Under the pieces are notes generated by a model that was given only the letters and a program-made list of their open reading frames with translations, ran no database searches and was not told where the DNA came from. The position numbers and the translations under genes are program-made. A stretch of 64,000 bases of DNA from Hyphomicrobiales bacterium (GTDB lineage Bacteria > Pseudomonadota > Alphaproteobacteria > Rhizobiales > JACESI01): contig JBDXGY010000004.1 in the NCBI GenBank assembly GCA_039989895.1, positions 250,088-314,087 on the forward strand, given 5' to 3'. This document shows positions 46,230-55,750 of the stretch, one piece after another (within the stretch, counting starts at the first letter, position 1; each line of letters begins with the position of its first letter).

Positions 46230-46247
46230 TTGTAAATAAATTTACAA
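46230..46247. promoter_or_regulatory. Palindromic operator candidate upstream of aceA (copy 1)
   Basis: TTGTAAATAAATTTACAA is an exact inverted repeat (TTGTAAAT-AA-ATTTACAA), 203 bp before the aceA start. A near-identical palindrome occurs at 46407-46424. The gap 46139-46449 contains no gene. Confidence 0.6.
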
Positions 46248-46406
46248 ACGCACAATTAGCACCTGTATGCGCCACACAGATACACACGAATCTTCATATA
46301 AACCTCAATAAATCAAGTGTCTTAGCCATTATTCTGAGCTAGAGAGAAGATAGAATTTGTAAGTCAACGACGAGCACTCATCGTAAAACTTACTAAATTT
46401 TCTCAG

Positions 46407-46424
46407 TTGTAAAATAATTTACAA
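46407..46424. promoter_or_regulatory. Palindromic operator candidate upstream of aceA (copy 2)
   Basis: TTGTAAAATAATTTACAA, arms TTGTAAA/TTTACAA, ends 25 bp before the aceA ATG, a position suited to repression. It matches the distal copy at 46230-46247, starting 177 bp from it. Confidence 0.65.
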
Positions 46425-46449
46425 TCTCAGTCATCGAATGGAGAATACC

Positions 46450-48048
46450 ATGACTTACAGAACAGAAATTGATGCAGCTTCAAGCGTTATAGAAACCAAT
46501 GGCACGTCGTGGGCTGACATTAATGCTGTAAACGTTGCACGCATGCGTTTGCAAAACCGCTTCAAAACTGGTCTCGATGTTGCGCAATATACTGCCGATA
46601 TTATGCGCCGCGACATGGCTGCCTATGACGCAGATACAAGCAAATACACCCAGTCGCTTGGTTGCTGGCATGGTTTCATCGGTCAACAGAAGATGATTTC
46701 CATCAAAAAACATTTTAATACAACCGATCGCTCCTATCTCTACCTTTCAGGATGGATGATTGCTGCCCTTCGGTCAGAATTCGGACCCCTCCCAGATCAG
46801 TCCATGCATGAGAAAACATCAGTTCCAGCCCTCATCGAAGAACTGTATACATTCCTGCGTCAAGCTGATGCGCGCGAACTTGGCGGACTCTTCCGTGATC
46901 TTGATGCAGCCCACGCAGCAGGCGATCAATTTAAAGCAGCTTCCGTTCAAAATGAAATTGACAACTACCAGACGCACGTCGTGCCAATCATCGCTGATAT
47001 CGACGCGGGCTTTGGCAATGCAGAGGCCACATATCTTCTTGCCAAGAAGCTCATCGAAGCCGGCGCTTGCTGCCTCCAAATCGAAAATCAAGTGTCAGAC
47101 GAAAAACAATGTGGTCACCAAGACGGCAAAGTTACAGTGCCACACGAAGACTTTCTCGCGAAAGTTCGTGCCGTGCGTTACGCCTTTCTTGAACTTGGTA
47201 TCGACAATGGCATTATTGTAACCCGTACAGATTCATTGGGTGCTGGCCTTACGAAACAAATCGCCGTGTCTAACGAGCCGGGCGACCTTGGTGATCAATA
47301 TAACTCGTTCCTTGATTGCGAAGAAATCGCACCCGCTGACATGAAAAATGGCGACGTTGTCTTGAACCGTGATGGCAAATTACTTCGTCCAAAACGTCTT
47401 CCTTCAAACCTCTTCCAGTTCCGTGAAGGCACTGGCGTTGATCGGTGTGTTCTCGATTGCATTGCTTCTTTGCAAAATGGTGCTGACTTATTGTGGATTG
47501 AAACTGAAAAACCACACATCGGTCAAATCAAAGAGATGGTCGACAAAATCCGCGAGACGGTCCCCCATGCAAAACTAGTCTATAACAACTCTCCAAGCTT
47601 CAACTGGACATTGAACTTCCGCCAGCAGGCTTATGATGCCATGGTTGAAGCAGGCAAAGACGTATCCGCCTATGACCGCGACCGTTTAATGAGTGTTGAT
47701 TATGATGACACTGAATTGGCTGCTGAAGCGGATGAGCGTATTCGTACATTCCAAGCCGATAGCGCAGATCAAGCGGGCATCTTCCATCATCTCATCACAT
47801 TGCCAACCTATCACACAGCGGCTTTGTCCACAGACAACCTAGCCAAAGAATACTTCGGCGATCAGGGCATGCTCGGTTATGTAAAGGGCGTCCAGCGCAA
47901 AGAAATCCGTGAAGGCATTGCCTGCGTCAAGCACCAAAATATGGCTGGCTCAGATATGGGTGATGACCATAAAGAATATTTTGCGGGCGACGCTGCCCTC
48001 AAAGCGGCTGGTGAAGATAACACAATGAACCAATTCGCAGCAGCTTAA
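46450..48048 (+). CDS. aceA: Isocitrate lyase
   Basis: Splits isocitrate to glyoxylate and succinate (glyoxylate shunt), allowing growth on acetate and fatty acids. About 532 residues, the long type. Motifs are WPIIADIDAGFGN-like VPIIADIDAGFGNAEATYLL, CCLQIENQ, the active-site EKQCGHQDGKV (canonical K-K/R-CGH has Gln here), VTRTDSLGAG and YNNSPSFNW. The ATG at 46450 has GGAG 6 nt upstream; the ATG at 46438 is an alternative. No malate synthase is seen in the window. A bidirectional terminator follows. Confidence 0.94.
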   Translation: MTYRTEIDAASSVIETNGTSWADINAVNVARMRLQNRFKTGLDVAQYTADIMRRDMAAYDADTSKYTQSLGCWHGFIGQQKMISIKKHFNTTDRSYLYLSGWMIAALRSEFGPLPDQSMHEKTSVPALIEELYTFLRQADARELGGLFRDLDAAHAAGDQFKAASVQNEIDNYQTHVVPIIADIDAGFGNAEATYLLAKKLIEAGACCLQIENQVSDEKQCGHQDGKVTVPHEDFLAKVRAVRYAFLELGIDNGIIVTRTDSLGAGLTKQIAVSNEPGDLGDQYNSFLDCEEIAPADMKNGDVVLNRDGKLLRPKRLPSNLFQFREGTGVDRCVLDCIASLQNGADLLWIETEKPHIGQIKEMVDKIRETVPHAKLVYNNSPSFNWTLNFRQQAYDAMVEAGKDVSAYDRDRLMSVDYDDTELAAEADERIRTFQADSADQAGIFHHLITLPTYHTAALSTDNLAKEYFGDQGMLGYVKGVQRKEIREGIACVKHQNMAGSDMGDDHKEYFAGDAALKAAGEDNTMNQFAAA

Positions 48049-48078
48049 CGACAGACTCTCCCCTGTCCGTTGAAGTAG

Positions 48079-48113
48079 AACAGGGTCAGGATTTCTTATC
48101 CTGATCCTGTTTT
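48079..48113. terminator. Bidirectional terminator between aceA and chrA
   Basis: A 14-bp stem (48079-48092 with 48098-48111, one G-T pair) and a 5-nt loop, followed by TTTT on the plus strand. It lies between convergent genes. Confidence 0.85.
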
Positions 48114-48119
48114 ATATAA

Positions 48120-49388
48120 TCAAAATCCCAAAAAATGCATAGCAACAGCAAGGCCCGCTGCAACGGCCAGTGTCATCAGTATGCCTCGATGCAAGACAAG
48201 TAGCATAATACAACTCACGATAGACAACACGAGAACACGCCAATCCAATGATGCAATATCAGGCGTGAGCACTTTGAAAACACCTATTTGCTTTGTCTCG
48301 GTGGCAGCAAAAAAAACATGCAAGGCAAACCACACTGTCAGGTTTAAAATCACACCAACGACCGCCGCCGTGATACCAGTTAAAGCCCCTCTCAAGCGCG
48401 GTTGCGATGAGATCCATTCAACATAGGGCGCGCCAGCAAAAATACATAAAAAACACGGTGCAAAAGTAACCCATAAAGTGACAATCCCGCCAGCTACACC
48501 GAGCGCAAGACCGCCTTGTTTGAAGGCGGCCAAAAAGCCCACGAATTCGGTTACCAGTATAAGCGGGCCGGGTGTCGTCTCCGCAAGGCCAAGCCCATCC
48601 ATCATCTCACCCGCCTGAAGCCAGCCAAAGCCGCTCACCACATCCTGCGCCATATAAGCAAGCCCGGCATAGGCACCGCCAAAACTAACAACCGCCAGTT
48701 TCGAGAAGAAAAACCCTATATCCGAAAGGACACTATCTGGTGCGAACGCCCATAATGCCAAAAGAGGCGCCCACCAGATGACGAGCCATAATCCGATGGT
48801 CTTGAAAGTCCGGCTAGACACGACCTTTTCTACCAGCGATACATCATCAATCGAGGTGTCAATTCGTACGGCACCATAAAGCGCTGCAATCACAATTATA
48901 AACGGGAACGGTAGCGCCAAGAAGAAGATACCAATAAAGGCGAGCGCCGCCACCACCCAGTAATCAAATCGCTTCAGCGCTCTTTTCGAGACCTTCACCA
49001 AAGCCTCAATAACAATAACAACAACAGCAGCTTTCACACCAAGAAAAATTGCTGTCACAAGCGGCACATCACCAACCAACGCATAAGTGGCAGCCAGCAC
49101 CATGATAACAAAAGCACCGGGCAGCACGAACAACAAGCCAGCGATCAAACCACCCAAAATTCCATGCAACCGCCACCCCGCGTAAGTCGCAAGCTGCATC
49201 GCCTCTGGCCCTGGCAAGAGCATACAAAAAGACAAGGCATTGAGAAATTGCTGCTCGGTGAGCCAGCGCTTTTCATCAACAATAACACGGTGCATCAAAG
49301 CAATCTGACCCGCAGGGCCGCCAAAGGACAAAATACCAATTTTGGCAAACGCTTTAAAGGCTTCGCTAAGTGAGATCGCGCTATTCAT
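48120..49388 (-). CDS. chrA: Chromate transporter (ChrA/CHR family)
   Basis: 422 residues with about 11-12 hydrophobic segments and two homologous CHR halves. The first begins FGGPAGQIALMHRVIVDEKRWLTEQQFLNALSFCMLLPGPEAMQLATYAGWRL. The second has AVVSFGGAYAGLAYMAQDV and GLGLAETTPGPLILVTEFVGF. Known members export chromate; the actual substrate is not certain without context. No chr regulator is adjacent. Confidence 0.92.
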   Translation of the reverse strand: MNSAISLSEAFKAFAKIGILSFGGPAGQIALMHRVIVDEKRWLTEQQFLNALSFCMLLPGPEAMQLATYAGWRLHGILGGLIAGLLFVLPGAFVIMVLAATYALVGDVPLVTAIFLGVKAAVVVIVIEALVKVSKRALKRFDYWVVAALAFIGIFFLALPFPFIIVIAALYGAVRIDTSIDDVSLVEKVVSSRTFKTIGLWLVIWWAPLLALWAFAPDSVLSDIGFFFSKLAVVSFGGAYAGLAYMAQDVVSGFGWLQAGEMMDGLGLAETTPGPLILVTEFVGFLAAFKQGGLALGVAGGIVTLWVTFAPCFLCIFAGAPYVEWISSQPRLRGALTGITAAVVGVILNLTVWFALHVFFAATETKQIGVFKVLTPDIASLDWRVLVLSIVSCIMLLVLHRGILMTLAVAAGLAVAMHFLGF

Positions 49389-49439
49389 AAATCACCATCG
49401 CAATAACCTGCAAATCACTTGAGCTGATGCAAATCATGC

Positions 49440-50060
49440 TTATTCCCAACCGTAATTAAAACTCACGCTGATACGGTCTTCATCGGCCATATTGATCGGC
49501 ACCTCGTGGCGCAGCCAACTTTCCCATAATAACACCTCACCAGCCTCAGGTGCGGCATAAATGAAATTGCGTAATTCCGGCCGTGCTTTGGTCTTGCGCG
49601 GGGGAGCTGCCATCATCATCGCCATGCGCGGGTCTTCAAACTTAATCGCGCTTGCGCCCTCAGGCATCGTCACATAAGTGGTGCCACTGATCACGCTATG
49701 GGGATGCAAATGCGAGGTATGGACCCCGCCGGTTGGCAAAATATTGATCCATAGGCTGTCGAGCTTGATTTTCTTATCACCCAGATCAAAGTCTAAGTCT
49801 TTGACAAAAACCGCCACATGTTTATCGAGCACCTTGACCAGATCTTTGAAAATCGGAAACCGCCAACCAAGGTCAGCCAATGAGGCATAACTCGTATAAC
49901 CAGGAAAATCATTTTCCTCGCACCATTCTTGTCCCGCAACATCATCTTCCGCGATAGACAAGCATGACGCTTCAAGCTCATCAGCATCAATCGCCTTGCC
50001 AAATTCGCTAAGCGCGGCACGGTAAAGACGGGTAACAAAGAGTGATTCAATCTGTGACAT
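49440..50060 (-). CDS. 2OG-Fe(II) oxygenase-like protein (TIGR02466-type)
   Basis: About 206 residues. It resembles the putative 2OG-Fe(II) oxygenase family of marine bacteria: IESLFVTRLYRAAL at the start, GVHTSHLHPHSVISGTTYV with His ligands, and LLWESWLRHEVPINMADEDRISVSFNY as the second metal/oxoglutarate segment. The substrate is unknown. The start at 50060 fits the family better than 50090, though neither has a clear ribosome site. It lies 39 bp downstream of urtE on the same strand and may be read with the urea operon. Confidence 0.8.
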   Translation of the reverse strand: MSQIESLFVTRLYRAALSEFGKAIDADELEASCLSIAEDDVAGQEWCEENDFPGYTSYASLADLGWRFPIFKDLVKVLDKHVAVFVKDLDFDLGDKKIKLDSLWINILPTGGVHTSHLHPHSVISGTTYVTMPEGASAIKFEDPRMAMMMAAPPRKTKARPELRNFIYAAPEAGEVLLWESWLRHEVPINMADEDRISVSFNYGWE

Positions 50061-50099
50061 AAGTCTGTCATAGCGCAGCGAAGCGCCCATGGCGAGAGG

Positions 50100-50795
50100 T
50101 TAGACGGTCAAATCCGCACGCACAGCCTCATCATCCAAAATGGCGGCTTCGCCCTCGTGGATAATCCGGCCTCTGTCCATGACATAAACCTTATCGGCAA
50201 GCTCACGACAAAAATCGAGATATTGCTCAACCAGCAAAATCGTCATTCCAAACTCATCGCGCAAAAAGCGGATGGCGCGACCAATGTCTTTGATGATCGA
50301 CGGCTGAATGCCTTCCGTCGGCTCATCCAGCACAATCACGCTCGGTCGCATGGTAAGCGCTCGGCCAATGGCAAGCTGTTGTTGTTGACCACCTGAAAGA
50401 TCGCCCCCGCGCCGTGCCAACATTTCTTTTAAAACCGGAAAAAGCTCAAACACATAATCCGGCACATGTTTGTCTTTGCCCTTTAAAGGCGCAAAACCTG
50501 TCTCCAGATTTTCTTTCACGCTCAAAAGCGGAAAAATTTCACGCCCCTGCGGCACCAAGGCAATGCCCGCGCGCGCACGATCATAGCTCGCCGCTTTCGT
50601 GATGTTTGCCCCCTTCATGCTCACACTGCCTGAGGTAAGCGGATGATGGCCAACGATTGAGCGAATGAGGCTTGTCTTACCCACGCCGTTGCGCCCTAAA
50701 AGGCAGGTAATCTTGCCCTCTTCCGCTTCCATAGATACACCGCGCAGCGCCTCAGCGGCTCCATAATGCAAAGTGGCATTTTCAATTTTCAACAT
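50100..50795 (-). CDS. urtE: Urea ABC transporter ATP-binding protein UrtE
   Basis: 231 residues, ABC ATPase of the branched-chain amino acid/urea type: LLGRNGVGKTSLIRSI, DLSGGQQQQLAIGRAL, VIVLDEPTEGIQPSII and VEQYLDF. The EGIQPSI motif after Walker B is typical of UrtE. It powers high-affinity urea uptake with UrtD, UrtC, UrtB and UrtA encoded just upstream. It lies 3 bp from urtD. Confidence 0.93.
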   Translation of the reverse strand: MLKIENATLHYGAAEALRGVSMEAEEGKITCLLGRNGVGKTSLIRSIVGHHPLTSGSVSMKGANITKAASYDRARAGIALVPQGREIFPLLSVKENLETGFAPLKGKDKHVPDYVFELFPVLKEMLARRGGDLSGGQQQQLAIGRALTMRPSVIVLDEPTEGIQPSIIKDIGRAIRFLRDEFGMTILLVEQYLDFCRELADKVYVMDRGRIIHEGEAAILDDEAVRADLTV

Positions 50796-50798
50796 ATC

Positions 50799-51545
50799 TC
50801 AACGCCCCAAATACACATCAACAACGCGCTGGTCGGCACTTACATGATCAAGTGTCCCTTCAGCCAACACAGAACCTTCATGCAGGCACGTCACCTTCAC
50901 ATCAAGAGCGCGGACAAAATCCATATCGTGCTCAACCACAATCACCGAATGAGTTTGGGCAAGATCACGCAAAAGCCGCGCGGTCTCAACCGTCTCGGCA
51001 TCCGTCATGCCCGCAACCGGCTCATCAACAAGAAGCAGCTTTGGATCCTGCGCCACCAACATGCCTATCTCTAGCCACTGCTTTTGACCATGCGACAAAT
51101 TGGCGGCAAGGTCTGTGCGCTTGTCTTTTAGGCGCACGATGTCAAGAATTTCAGAAATCCGTTCCTCGTCCGGCTCATTCGATTGATAGAATAAAGCGGG
51201 CACGCCACGCCGTTCACCTTTCAACGATAACAGCAAATTATCTTCAACCGTCTGCGTTTCAAAGACCGTCGGCTTTTGGAATTTGCGGCCAATACCAAAT
51301 GTCGCAATTTCAGCCTCATCATGTTTGGTCAGATCAATTTCACCATTGAAAAATACCTCGCCTTCATCGGGGCGAGTTTTGCCAGTTATGATATCCATCA
51401 TGGTTGTTTTACCCGCGCCATTTGGCCCGATGATCGCCCGCATCTCCCCTTTTTCGAGATAAAGCGACAAGTTATTGATCGCTTTGAAACCATCGAACGA
51501 AACCGACACACCATCAAGATATAAAAGGCTATTTTTATCTGCCAT
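50799..51545 (-). CDS. urtD: Urea ABC transporter ATP-binding protein UrtD
   Basis: 248 residues, LivG-type ATPase: IIGPNGAGKTTMMDIITGKTRPDEGEV, GIGRKFQKPTVFE, LSHGQKQWLEIGMLVAQDPKLLLVDEPVAGMTDAE and VVEHDMDFVR. The RKFQKPTVFE and HGQKQWLEIGM details are characteristic of UrtD. It pairs with UrtE as the ATPase dimer. The gap to urtC is 8 bp. Confidence 0.94.
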   Translation of the reverse strand: MADKNSLLYLDGVSVSFDGFKAINNLSLYLEKGEMRAIIGPNGAGKTTMMDIITGKTRPDEGEVFFNGEIDLTKHDEAEIATFGIGRKFQKPTVFETQTVEDNLLLSLKGERRGVPALFYQSNEPDEERISEILDIVRLKDKRTDLAANLSHGQKQWLEIGMLVAQDPKLLLVDEPVAGMTDAETVETARLLRDLAQTHSVIVVEHDMDFVRALDVKVTCLHEGSVLAEGTLDHVSADQRVVDVYLGR

Positions 51546-51553
51546 GACTGCCT

Positions 51554-52699
51554 CTATTCCGCTGGTTCTGGTTTAGGATCGGCTGCATCCGGCTTCTTCT
51601 TTTGCTTCAACCGTCCTGACACATCACGCCACAGGCCAACGATGCCTTTCGGCAAGAAGAGCGTTGCGAAAATAAACAAAGCACCCAGCGCAAACAGCCA
51701 ATATTCTGGCAAAGCACCGGTAAACCAGCTCTTGCCAAAGTTGACAAAGATCGCCCCGATAATCGGCCCGATTAAGGTGCCGCGCCCACCCACAGCCGTC
51801 CAGACAACCACCTCGATTGAATTAGCTGGCTGAAATTCGCTCGGATTGATAATGCCCACCTGCGGCACATAAAGCGCACCGGCAATGCCTGCCATAATGG
51901 CAGAGACGACAAAGGCAAAAAGCTTGATGTTCTCTGGTCGATATCCCAAAAAACGTGTCCGATTTTCCGCATCGCGCACAGCTGTAAGAATCTTGCCATA
52001 TTTCGAGCGCACAATCGCGGAACACACGATGAGACAAATCGCCAAGATAATCGCACTTGCGGCAAACAGCCCTGCCCGTGTTTCTTGCGCCTGAATAGAA
52101 AAGCCCAAAATATCTTTAAAATCTGTCAGGCCATTATTGCCACCAAAGCCCATGTCATTACGGAAGAACGCAAGCAAAAGCGCATAGGTCATTGCCTGTG
52201 TGATGATGGAAAGATAAACGCCCGTCACCCGTGAGCGAAACGCAAACCAGCCAAAAACAAACGCCAACAAACCCGGCACAAAAAGCGCCATCAGCATCGC
52301 AAATCCGAAGTTGTCAAAACCCGACCAGAACCAAGGCAATTCATCCCAGTTCAAAAACACCATGAAATCCGGTAAAATTGGGTCGCCATAAACACCGCGC
52401 GGCCCAATCTGGCGCATCAAATACATGCCCATCGCATAACCACCAAGCGCGAAAAATGCGCCGTGGCCCAGCGACAAAATACCGCAATACCCCCACACAA
52501 GATCAAGCGCTAAGGCAAGAAGCGCATAGTTTAGATATTTACCCAATAGCGGCACCAAATAGTCGGGAATGTGCAATGGGTTTTCTGGCGGCACAAATAA
52601 ATTGAGAAGCGGCACAATGAGCGCTGCAAAGATCAACAAGAAAAAGGTGACCGATACCGCGCGCGCGCCAAAACCACTGATAAGGAAGCGGGTCATCAT
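51554..52699 (-). CDS. urtC: Urea ABC transporter permease UrtC
   Basis: 381 residues, LivM-type permease with ~10 membrane helices. YCGILSLGHGAFFALGGYAMGMYLM is the permease signature and GYRPENIKLFAFVVSAIMAGIAGALY follows. The tail (KKKPDAADPKPEPAE) is charged. It overlaps urtB by 4 bp, indicating translational coupling. Confidence 0.94.
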   Translation of the reverse strand: MMTRFLISGFGARAVSVTFFLLIFAALIVPLLNLFVPPENPLHIPDYLVPLLGKYLNYALLALALDLVWGYCGILSLGHGAFFALGGYAMGMYLMRQIGPRGVYGDPILPDFMVFLNWDELPWFWSGFDNFGFAMLMALFVPGLLAFVFGWFAFRSRVTGVYLSIITQAMTYALLLAFFRNDMGFGGNNGLTDFKDILGFSIQAQETRAGLFAASAIILAICLIVCSAIVRSKYGKILTAVRDAENRTRFLGYRPENIKLFAFVVSAIMAGIAGALYVPQVGIINPSEFQPANSIEVVVWTAVGGRGTLIGPIIGAIFVNFGKSWFTGALPEYWLFALGALFIFATLFLPKGIVGLWRDVSGRLKQKKKPDAADPKPEPAE

Positions 52700-54327
52700 T
52701 GCTCAACGGCCCTTCCCTTAAGAGCAAACAGGCCACGCGGCCGCCGCTGAATGAATAAGATGATGAAGACAAGAACAAAGATTTTGGCAAGCACTGCACC
52801 CGCATAAGGCTCCAAAAACTTATTAGCCACCCCAAGTGTGAGCGCTCCGATGAAGGTGCCCCACAGATTTCCAACACCACCAAAAACCACAACCATGAAA
52901 CTATCAACGATGTAAGACTGGCCAAGGTTTGGCGAGACATTATCAATCTGGCTGAGCGCCACACCCGCAATACCGGCGATGCCTGTACCAAGCGCAAAGG
53001 TCATTGCGTCCACCCACGGCGTGCGAATACCCATCGCAGACGCCATGCGCCGGTTTTGCGTCACAGCACGCATCTTCAAGCCAAGGCTTGTCCGGTTAAG
53101 AACCGCCAGCAAAATAGCAAAGACCACAATCGCAAAAACAACAATCCAAAGCCGGTTCCACGTGATTGCCATTTCACCAAGCTCAAATGCGCCCGACATG
53201 AAAGAAGGATTGCCCACCTCGCGGTTGTTTGGACCAAAGATCGTGCGAACAGCCTGCTGCAAGATTAATGACACACCCCATGTCGCAAGCAGAGTTTCAA
53301 GCGGGCGACCATAAAGGTACCGAATAATGCAGCGTTCCATCAAAAGCCCGACAAAACCGGCAACGAGAAAAGCCATCGGTAGCGCGATGACAAGAGAATA
53401 ATCAAAAAGGTGCGGCGCGGAAGTGCGAATAATGTCTTGCACCACAAAGGTTGTATAAGCCCCGATCATCACCATTTCACCGTGCGCCATATTGATGACG
53501 CCCATAACACCAAAGGTGATAGCAAGACCGATCGCGGCAAGGAACAAGACTGAGCCAAGCGACACGCCATACCAAATATTTTGCCCTGCCCGCCATGTAG
53601 CAAGCGATGACTCTATCTTCGCAATCGAGGCAAGCGCTGCGTCTTTCACCGCTCCGTCAGAATTTTTCGATACATTATTGAGAAGCGCCAGCATCGCCTG
53701 ATCACCGCGCGAAGCCAAAGTATCAATGGCTTTAAGGCGGGCTGCCTCATCATCAGAATGAGTGACCAATATCGCGGCCTGCGCCTCGCGCATCAACGTT
53801 TTCACCTCGTCATCACTCTCTTCTTCAATGGCAGAGGTCAAAACGTCCAACTGGCTTTTGTCGGCTGAGGCAAAAATCGTTTTGGCCGCCTTCAGCCGCA
53901 CATCGCGATCTTTTGCGCGCAAGGTCAGGCCAGAAAGCATGGCGCCTATTTTACGGCGTAGCGAATTTTTGGTTTTTACTTTTTTAAGCTTCACGCCAGC
54001 ATCCGGCCCAAGCTCATTTCCTGTTATAGGATCAAGCAATCGCTTGCCCGCATCATCATGGATGACGACAGATTTATCATTCTTTGAAAACTTTAGCTTG
54101 CCGTCTTGCAGTGCGCGAAGCACGGTAACGACAGAAGGGTCACCGGTCGCAGCCAGATCATTTGCAATTGTTTCAACTTGAGAAAACTTCTTAGCTTCCG
54201 CAAAGCCTGCAATCAAATCGCGTATATCTGCTTCATCGGCAAAGCTAAGGCCCGTGCCCTGTATCAACAAGACGACAGACAAAAAAATAAGCCTCAATAC
54301 TAAAAGGGCTTTCATGGGATACGCCAT
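52696..54327 (-). CDS. urtB: Urea ABC transporter permease UrtB with periplasmic N-terminal domain
   Basis: 543 residues. A signal/anchor segment (LLVLRLIFLSVVLLIQGTGLSFA) and a ~200-residue helical, HEAT-like domain precede the LivH-type permease (from ~255: GVSLGSVLFLAAIGLAITFGVMGVINMAHGEMVMIGAYTTF). The long N-terminal domain is usual for proteobacterial UrtB. It lies 75 bp downstream of urtA, with a strong hairpin between them. Confidence 0.93.
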   Translation of the reverse strand: MAYPMKALLVLRLIFLSVVLLIQGTGLSFADEADIRDLIAGFAEAKKFSQVETIANDLAATGDPSVVTVLRALQDGKLKFSKNDKSVVIHDDAGKRLLDPITGNELGPDAGVKLKKVKTKNSLRRKIGAMLSGLTLRAKDRDVRLKAAKTIFASADKSQLDVLTSAIEEESDDEVKTLMREAQAAILVTHSDDEAARLKAIDTLASRGDQAMLALLNNVSKNSDGAVKDAALASIAKIESSLATWRAGQNIWYGVSLGSVLFLAAIGLAITFGVMGVINMAHGEMVMIGAYTTFVVQDIIRTSAPHLFDYSLVIALPMAFLVAGFVGLLMERCIIRYLYGRPLETLLATWGVSLILQQAVRTIFGPNNREVGNPSFMSGAFELGEMAITWNRLWIVVFAIVVFAILLAVLNRTSLGLKMRAVTQNRRMASAMGIRTPWVDAMTFALGTGIAGIAGVALSQIDNVSPNLGQSYIVDSFMVVVFGGVGNLWGTFIGALTLGVANKFLEPYAGAVLAKIFVLVFIILFIQRRPRGLFALKGRAVEQ

Positions 54328-54352
54328 TTCAAAAATAATTTACATGACAATA

Positions 54353-54376
54353 GGCAGGCTTAGATACAAGCCTGCC
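54353..54376 (-). other. Perfect hairpin between urtA and urtB
   Basis: GGCAGGCTT (54353-54361) and AAGCCTGCC (54368-54376), with a 6-nt loop. No T-run follows on the minus strand. Such structures often protect the 3' end of a binding-protein message, giving more UrtA than permease. Confidence 0.6.
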
Positions 54377-54402
54377 CATCAATACCGTCAACAGTTTTAA
54401 GT

Positions 54403-55695
54403 TTATGTACCTTTGCCGCCACATTTACCAGCAGCAACATTGAAGTTACCGCATGACATAGGTGCACGCCAATCTGCAATCAAATCTTTTGAATCAGGCA
54501 AGAAATCTGACCAAGCATCACCAACAACAAGACCATCTGTTTCAGACACAACTTCAAATTGACCATCTTCCTGAATCTCACCAATCAGCACAGGCTTAGT
54601 GATGTGGTGGTTTGGCATCATTGTCGCAAGACCACCTGTCAGGTTTGGAACCGATACACCAACGATTGAATCAATCACGGAATCAACATCTGTCGTGCCC
54701 GCTTTTTCAACAGCCTTAACCCACATATTAAAGCCAATGTAATGCGCTTCCATTGGGTCGTTGGTTACTTCTTTTTCGTCACCAATAAAGGCTTTCCATT
54801 GTTCCACAAACTTTCCATTTGCTTCTGTCTCAACAGACTGGAAATAATTCCATGCCGCAAGGTGACCAACCAGTGGGCCTGCATCAAGACCGGCGAGCTC
54901 TTCTTCGCCAACAGAGAAGGCAACAACTGGAATATCCTCCGCTTTGATGCCCGCGTTACCAAGCTCTTTGTAGAAAGGAACGTTAGCATCACCATTAATG
55001 GTGGAGACAACAGCGGTTTTCTTACCAGCAGAACCAAAAGTTTTGATGTCAGAGACAATTGTTTGCCAATCTGAATGACCAAACGGTGTGTAGTTGATCA
55101 TGATATCTTCGGCAGCAACACCTTTGCTTTTAAGGTATGCTTCAAGAATTTTATTAGTTGTGCGCGGATAGACATAGTCTGTACCAGCCAAAACCCAACG
55201 TTCTACTTCTTCCTCTTCAAGAAGGTAATCAACGGCTGGAATTGCCTGCTGATTAGGGGCAGCGCCTGTATAAAACACATTACGCTGACTTTCTTCACCT
55301 TCATATTGAACAGGGTAGAAAAGAATACCGTTCAGCTCTTCAAAAACAGGCAGAACAGATTTGCGCGAAACAGATGTCCAGTTACCGAATACGGCAGAGA
55401 CTTCATGAACAGAAAGGAGCTCACGTGCTTTTTCAGCAAAGAGCGGCCAATCAGACGCAGGATCCACAACAACAGGCTCTAGCTTCTTACCTAAAACGCC
55501 GCCCTTCTTGTTTTGCTCTTCGATGAGCATCAACATGACATCTTTCAATGTCGTCTCAGAAATAGCCATAGTGCCGGACAAGGAATGCAGAATGCCCACC
55601 TTGATTGTGTCTTCAGCATGAGCCGGCGTGAATGCCGTTGCAGCCAAGAGTGATGCTATTGCGGTAGTTTTTAGTATTTTTGTAAAACCAGTCAT
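54403..55695 (-). CDS. urtA: Urea ABC transporter substrate-binding protein UrtA
   Basis: 430 residues with signal peptide (KTTAIASLLAATAFTPAHA), then the UrtA start DTIKVGILHSLSGTMAISETTLKDVMLMLIEEQN. Later NVFYTGAAPNQQAIPAVDYLL and DVDSVIDSIVGVSVPNLTGG are typical of UrtA. It binds urea in the periplasm for the UrtBC channel. The ribosome site AGGGAGA is well placed before ATG. A sigma-54 promoter candidate lies at 55735-55750, fitting nitrogen control. First gene of urtABCDE. Confidence 0.95.
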   Translation of the reverse strand: MTGFTKILKTTAIASLLAATAFTPAHAEDTIKVGILHSLSGTMAISETTLKDVMLMLIEEQNKKGGVLGKKLEPVVVDPASDWPLFAEKARELLSVHEVSAVFGNWTSVSRKSVLPVFEELNGILFYPVQYEGEESQRNVFYTGAAPNQQAIPAVDYLLEEEEVERWVLAGTDYVYPRTTNKILEAYLKSKGVAAEDIMINYTPFGHSDWQTIVSDIKTFGSAGKKTAVVSTINGDANVPFYKELGNAGIKAEDIPVVAFSVGEEELAGLDAGPLVGHLAAWNYFQSVETEANGKFVEQWKAFIGDEKEVTNDPMEAHYIGFNMWVKAVEKAGTTDVDSVIDSIVGVSVPNLTGGLATMMPNHHITKPVLIGEIQEDGQFEVVSETDGLVVGDAWSDFLPDSKDLIADWRAPMSCGNFNVAAGKCGGKGT

Positions 55696-55734
55696 TATTT
55701 TCTCCCTGGAACAGTTTGGAATTACCCCCTAAAC

Positions 55735-55750
55735 AGCAAGGCCTATGCCA
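55735..55750 (-). promoter_or_regulatory. Sigma-54 (-24/-12) promoter candidate for urtABCDE
   Basis: On the minus strand TGGCATAGGCCTTGCT matches TGGCAYR-N4-TTGCW at all positions. The transcription start is expected near 55724, leaving about 29 nt before the urtA ATG. I did not find a convincing NtrC enhancer palindrome in 55751-56095. That stretch is otherwise AT-rich and gene-free up to tRNA-Arg. Confidence 0.7.
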
